From positions 1 to 13,416 of the forward strand of contig JBGUUX010000004.1 of the NCBI GenBank assembly GCA_045133915.1: 13,416 bases of DNA. The letters run 5' to 3'. Positions 13,280 to 13,416 of this stretch are shown piece by piece; within the stretch, counting starts at the first letter, position 1, and every line of letters begins with the position of its first letter. The position numbers and the translations under genes were made by a program. Origin of the DNA: RGIG7300 sp045133915. GTDB taxonomy: Bacteria; Bacillota; Clostridia; Oscillospirales; CAG-272. A model generated the notes under the pieces. The model saw only the letters and a program-made list of their open reading frames with translations, did no database searches and was not told the origin of the DNA.

Positions 13280-13348
13280 GGGTTTATCGCCCTTTTGTGT
13301 TATTATAACACGAGCCTATATTCTACGAACTGTTCCAGTTGCTTTCAT
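13280..13348 (-). pseudogene. spoVT: Decayed spoVT copy (5' remnant)
   Basis: From the ATG at 13348 the minus strand reads MKATGTVRRI and then TAG, against MKATGIVRRIDD in the intact gene. After the stop the same frame gives ARVIIT, aligning with GRVVIP of the AbrB domain if two codons were lost. Similarity then fades and the body of the gene is missing. A good ribosome site (AAGGAG, 13359-13364) and the promoter boxes upstream remain, so a ten-residue peptide could still be made. The copy lies in the same orientation as the intact spoVT, some 860 bases away. Confidence 0.8.
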
Positions 13349-13416
13349 ATATACATTTCTCCTTAAATTACAAATTGTGTTGTTAGTATTTGTAAATGGT
13401 GGAGATTTATACTGCA
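13319..13416. repeat. Direct repeat of the spoVT start and promoter region (second copy)
   Basis: Compared without gaps to 12457-12554, 76 of 98 positions agree by hand count (25 of 30 in the ten codons, 51 of 68 upstream). The match is still strong at the right edge of the window (TTTATACTGC), so the repeat probably continues outside it. Confidence 0.88.
13384..13412 (-). promoter_or_regulatory. Second copy of the sigma-G-like spoVT promoter
   Basis: GTATA (13412-13408) and AATACTA (13390-13384) are again 17 bases apart on the minus strand. It faces the spoVT remnant. Confidence 0.5.

Noticed and set aside
12578..13311. 12-base inverted repeat GTGTTATAATAA (12578-12589 and complement of 13300-13311) flanking the orphan gene, as transposon ends
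   Set aside because: The right copy is explained as decayed spoVT codons (RVII) and is itself almost palindromic; the left copy is the promoter -10 region. Too short and AT-rich to call terminal repeats.

Overview
The window looks like a chromosomal segment of a spore-forming Firmicute of class Clostridia, probably near the Ruminococcus/Oscillospiraceae. The grounds are a spoVT gene, a YtvI-type sporulation membrane protein, AGGAGG-type ribosome sites, consensus sigma-A promoters and the hisS-aspS pair. Genus-level placement is inference.

Layout. (1) 1-130: the 3' end of an unidentified plus-strand gene. (2) 131-503: a gene-free, structure-rich stretch holding a rho-independent terminator, a 20-bp perfect hairpin, a 20-nt palindrome and, on the minus strand, a perfect TTGACA-17-TATAAT promoter that faces no gene; a small RNA is the simplest reading. 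(3) 504-1577 (-): YtvI/AI-2E family membrane protein, divergent from two tandem cyclophilin genes (1667-2233 a lipoprotein, 2238-2708 cytosolic). (4) 2744-5941: promoter, hisS, aspS and terminator. Two different four-copy heptamer arrays flank the aspS terminator. (5) 6018-6796: a two-gene module, a 64-aa protein overlapping a zeta-toxin-like P-loop kinase, probably toxin-antitoxin. (6) 6826-7705 (-): three tightly coupled small genes of unknown function. (7) 7766-11027 (+): an operon with a YfcE-type phosphodiesterase, a two-helix membrane protein, deoC, deoB and cdd, i.e. pyrimidine nucleoside and deoxyribose salvage. (8) 11041-11865 (-): membrane-anchored YkuE-like phosphoesterase. (9) 11938-12486 (-): spoVT, with a sigma-G-like promoter upstream. 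(10) 12608-13168 (+): an AT-rich orphan gene. (11) about 13280-13416: a decayed second copy of the spoVT start and promoter, running off the window.

The most unusual architecture is at the right end. The AT-rich orphan gene sits between two direct copies of the spoVT 5' region, one feeding the intact gene and one a pseudogene with a stop at codon 11. The copies match at 76 of 98 aligned positions without a gap, by hand count. This suggests either a former tandem spoVT pair whose second body was replaced by an acquired gene, or an insertion that duplicated the spoVT start.

Most genes are ordinary housekeeping or sporulation genes in short operons, closed by hairpins that are often shared by convergent genes (6795-6822 and 11029-11060).
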